Assembly (NCBI GenBank): GCA_027033875.1
Contig: JALVKK010000031.1
Span: forward strand, 1 to 6,078
Reading direction: 5' to 3'
Length of the DNA: 6,078 bases
DNA from: Flavobacteriales bacterium
GTDB lineage: Bacteria; Bacteroidota; Bacteroidia; Flavobacteriales; Flavobacteriaceae
Both the position numbers and the translations under genes were made by a program. Under the pieces are notes generated by a model, which saw only the letters and a program-made list of their open reading frames with translations, was not told where the DNA came from and searched no databases. This document shows, piece after piece, positions 4,325 through 6,078 of the stretch (the stretch's first letter is position 1; every line of letters starts with the position of its first letter).

Positions 4325-5785
4325 ATGAAACCCTTCCTCATCATATTATTTTTATCTCTGCACATTATTGTATCGGCGCAACATACACATTCGGAGTCAT
4401 CAGATAATGACACATTATATAATATGCTGCTAAAAAAACACTTATTGGGGGCTTATATTGAAGTTAACGGAACACAAAAACATATCAAAGGAAAAAAAAT
4501 AAATGATACATTATATATGTATATCAACAAAAAATATAAAAAGGTTTTAGTTTCAGAGTTGCAAAACCACCTTCAATACCTCAACGATTCGCTCATACAA
4601 ACCGGTTATTTGTTTAACCGGATACAACCGGACAGTATTAAGGTCAAAGAACATCATTTACATATATTTTACCAACTTCAAAAAAATAACCTAAACCGGA
4701 TAGACAGTTTGGTTGTTATTCCCGGTAGAAATTTTCCGAAAAATATTTGGAGAAATCTCAATAAATTTATTGCAGGACATACTATTAATTCACAAAACAT
4801 AAATACTGTTACAAACTTTATTGACAACGAAACCGGTTTTAAACTCGCTACGGAGCCGGTTATTAACTTTTATAAAGGACAAAAAGTATTGGTTATAAAA
4901 CTTCAAAAGACACCCAAAAACTCGATAGATGGTATGATAGGTTTTAATTATAATGCCGAAAAAAGCAAACTCCAATTGGAAGCTCATATCAAAACCTCAT
5001 TTTTCAACTTAATAAATTCCGGAGAACAAATCTATCTGGAATGGCAAAGACAGAATACCGTACAACTTTTACAATTCAACACTGTGTTTCCATACGTAAA
5101 AGGTAGTAATTTCGTATTATCTAACTTTTTTTCTTCCAAAAGAAAAGATACAACCGGTTTTTCAATTTCCAATCTTTCACGATTGAGATACCGATTCAAA
5201 AGACAAAGTTTAGGGGTTAATTTTACATATCAATTTTCAGATGAACAAAATCATACCATCAACAATCATTTTATCGGCATTTATTATCAAAAGATCTTTA
5301 AAACAAAAAAAGAAAATTGGATAATAAATTTTCAAAGCCGTTTTGACCTCAAAATAAATGAGCCGGACAAAAAAATTATTTACGCACAAATCCGGTCAAC
5401 TGAAAATATAAGCAAGCGTTTTGTACTATCACATAATATGCAAATCTATAACACCAATGATACAAATACGATTAGTCCGACAATCGAACAAACAGGTATG
5501 TTTAGAAAAGCAAGCAATATTGATAATAATTTTAGAAAGATTATAAGTTTTAAAAATGAAATCATATACAGGACAAAACACTCCGATTTTTATCTTATCG
5601 GGGATTATATTGACGCTCATAACTGCCAAAAATTCACAACCGGTTATGTAAATACAGGGGTTGGTATGGGTTTTTATAAAAAAAATCAAAGGTTAATCAT
5701 CGAAATTATCAAGCCTATACAGATGAGTTATTATACTGATTTTCAGGATATTTACATAAATGTTAAGCAAGTAATAAGATTTTAA
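4325..5785 (+). CDS. Divergent Omp85/BamA-TamA-like outer-membrane protein
   Basis: This complete 486-residue protein is predicted to be exported to the outer membrane. Residues 1-19 (MKPFLIILFLSLHIIVSAQ) form a Sec signal peptide with a likely cut near A18/Q19. Residues about 78-120 (LIQTGYLFNRI...LHIFYQL) and about 124-196 (RIDSLVV...FPKNIWRNL...VLVIKLQKT) look like two POTRA-type repeats. From DGMIGFNYN (202-209) onward, alternating amphipathic segments and a final INVKQVIRF suggest a C-terminal beta-barrel ending in an aromatic beta-signal. It resembles short POTRA-barrel proteins I recall from Flavobacteriia, but the Omp85 VRGF/Y loop-6 motif is not visible, so barrel insertase or secretion activity is not shown. 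The protein is Asn/Lys/Ile-rich. The ATG follows an A-rich, heptamer-repeat leader. No nearby promoter is convincing; the gene may use the promoter at 3744-3774. Confidence 0.7.
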   Translation: MKPFLIILFLSLHIIVSAQHTHSESSDNDTLYNMLLKKHLLGAYIEVNGTQKHIKGKKINDTLYMYINKKYKKVLVSELQNHLQYLNDSLIQTGYLFNRIQPDSIKVKEHHLHIFYQLQKNNLNRIDSLVVIPGRNFPKNIWRNLNKFIAGHTINSQNINTVTNFIDNETGFKLATEPVINFYKGQKVLVIKLQKTPKNSIDGMIGFNYNAEKSKLQLEAHIKTSFFNLINSGEQIYLEWQRQNTVQLLQFNTVFPYVKGSNFVLSNFFSSKRKDTTGFSISNLSRLRYRFKRQSLGVNFTYQFSDEQNHTINNHFIGIYYQKIFKTKKENWIINFQSRFDLKINEPDKKIIYAQIRSTENISKRFVLSHNMQIYNTNDTNTISPTIEQTGMFRKASNIDNNFRKIISFKNEIIYRTKHSDFYLIGDYIDAHNCQKFTTGYVNTGVGMGFYKKNQRLIIEIIKPIQMSYYTDFQDIYINVKQVIRF

Positions 5786-5818
5786 ACAAGCAAATAACAG
5801 AAAAATATGAAGCAAAAA

Positions 5819-5850
5819 TTTGCGTATTTAACTTTTTATTAAGATATTTG
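5819..5850 (+). promoter_or_regulatory. Probable promoter for the SusC-like gene
   Basis: TTTG (5819-5822) is followed after 20 nt by GATATTTG (5843-5850), which matches the -7 consensus TAnnTTTG at 7 of 8 positions. Transcription would start near 5856, about 22 nt before the ATG at 5879. An overlapping alternative -7 box, TGTGTTTG (5849-5856), lacks a properly spaced -33 box. The 93-bp gap and this site suggest that the receptor gene can be transcribed independently of the gene before it. Confidence 0.42.
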
Positions 5851-5878
5851 TGTTTGACAAACTCAAAAATAATAGAAA

Positions 5879-6078
5879 ATGAGAACAAAGTTTAATGTAA
5901 TCTTAACGCTCATGCTAGCGTTAGTCGTGCAACTATCGTTTGCACAAGGTAAAGTAATCACAGGTGTGGTTACAGATGCCGGAAACGGAGAACCGCTTCC
6001 GGGTGTTAATATTGTTGTAAAAGGTACCCAAACGGGTGCCACAACAGATTTTGACGGTAAATATACCATCAAAGCGAA
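5879..6078 (+). CDS. SusC/RagA-like TonB-linked outer-membrane protein, N-terminus (runs off window)
   Basis: Sixty-six codons are visible. Residues 1 to about 22 form a Sec signal peptide ending LSFA before QGK. Immediately after comes a carboxypeptidase-regulatory-like (CarboxypepD_reg-like) domain: a GVVTDAGNGEPLPGVNIVV segment, then KGTQTGATTDFDGKYTIKA. This domain precedes the plug in SusC/RagA-family TonB-dependent transporters, which import glycans or peptides with a SusD-type lipoprotein partner. The plug and barrel lie beyond the window, so substrate and family are not proven; other TonB-linked proteins and some secreted proteins share this domain. The ATG at 5879 gives the complete signal peptide and has no Shine-Dalgarno sequence. 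A susD-like gene would be expected next. Confidence 0.85.
   Translation, partial: MRTKFNVILTLMLALVVQLSFAQGKVITGVVTDAGNGEPLPGVNIVVKGTQTGATTDFDGKYTIKA

Noticed and set aside
5807..5842. 11-codon frame (MKQKFAYLTFY) upstream of the SusC-like gene
   Set aside because: It lies upstream of the predicted transcription start and has no supporting signal; frames this short are expected by chance.
5863..6072. Minus-strand frame of 69 codons opposite the SusC-like start
   Set aside because: The plus-strand frame has a clear signal peptide and CarboxypepD-like domain; the antisense frame has neither homology nor promoter.

Overview
The window looks like a chromosomal segment from a Bacteroidota bacterium, most likely a member of Flavobacteriia. 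Four things point that way. The DNA is AT-rich. Ribosomal-protein genes mostly lack Shine-Dalgarno sequences. Two promoters match the Bacteroidota form TTTG-N19-TAnnTTTG exactly. At the right edge there is the start of a SusC/RagA-type TonB-linked outer-membrane protein with a secretion signal ending in SFAQ. Genus and species cannot be read from the sequence.

Left half (1-3640, minus strand): a tightly packed translation operon, read right to left as rpsL (S12), rpsG (S7), fusA (EF-G), rpsJ (S10) and rplC (L3, cut by the window edge). Gaps are 10-30 nt. The str group (rpsL-rpsG-fusA) runs directly into the head of the S10 group with no tuf gene between them. A near-ideal promoter at 3679-3709 would drive the operon with a leader of about 30 nt.

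Middle (3641-4324): 684 bp with no convincing gene but many repeats. It starts with two divergent consensus promoters around an AT palindrome. After that come an 8-nt-period degenerate tandem array, a 50-nt hairpin element, a small stem-loop, two tandem copies of a roughly 60-nt imperfect palindrome, and a second copy of the hairpin element in the opposite orientation lying between GAAATCT heptamers. The two hairpin elements differ in their stems but keep base pairing, which suggests that the folded form is under selection. This is the least ordinary part of the window.

Right third (4325-6078, plus strand): a complete exported protein of 486 residues, with a POTRA-like periplasmic half, a beta-barrel-like C-terminal half and a terminal Phe. 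It is best described as a divergent Omp85/BamA-TamA-like outer-membrane protein. After 93 bp comes the N-terminal part of a TonB-linked (SusC-like) receptor. Both products would reside in the outer membrane. Their adjacency suggests an envelope or uptake context but does not prove joint function.

I found no tRNA, rRNA, CRISPR array, transposase, phage gene or recognised defence system. The coding content is ordinary for the phylum. The interest lies in the repeat-rich divergent intergenic region.
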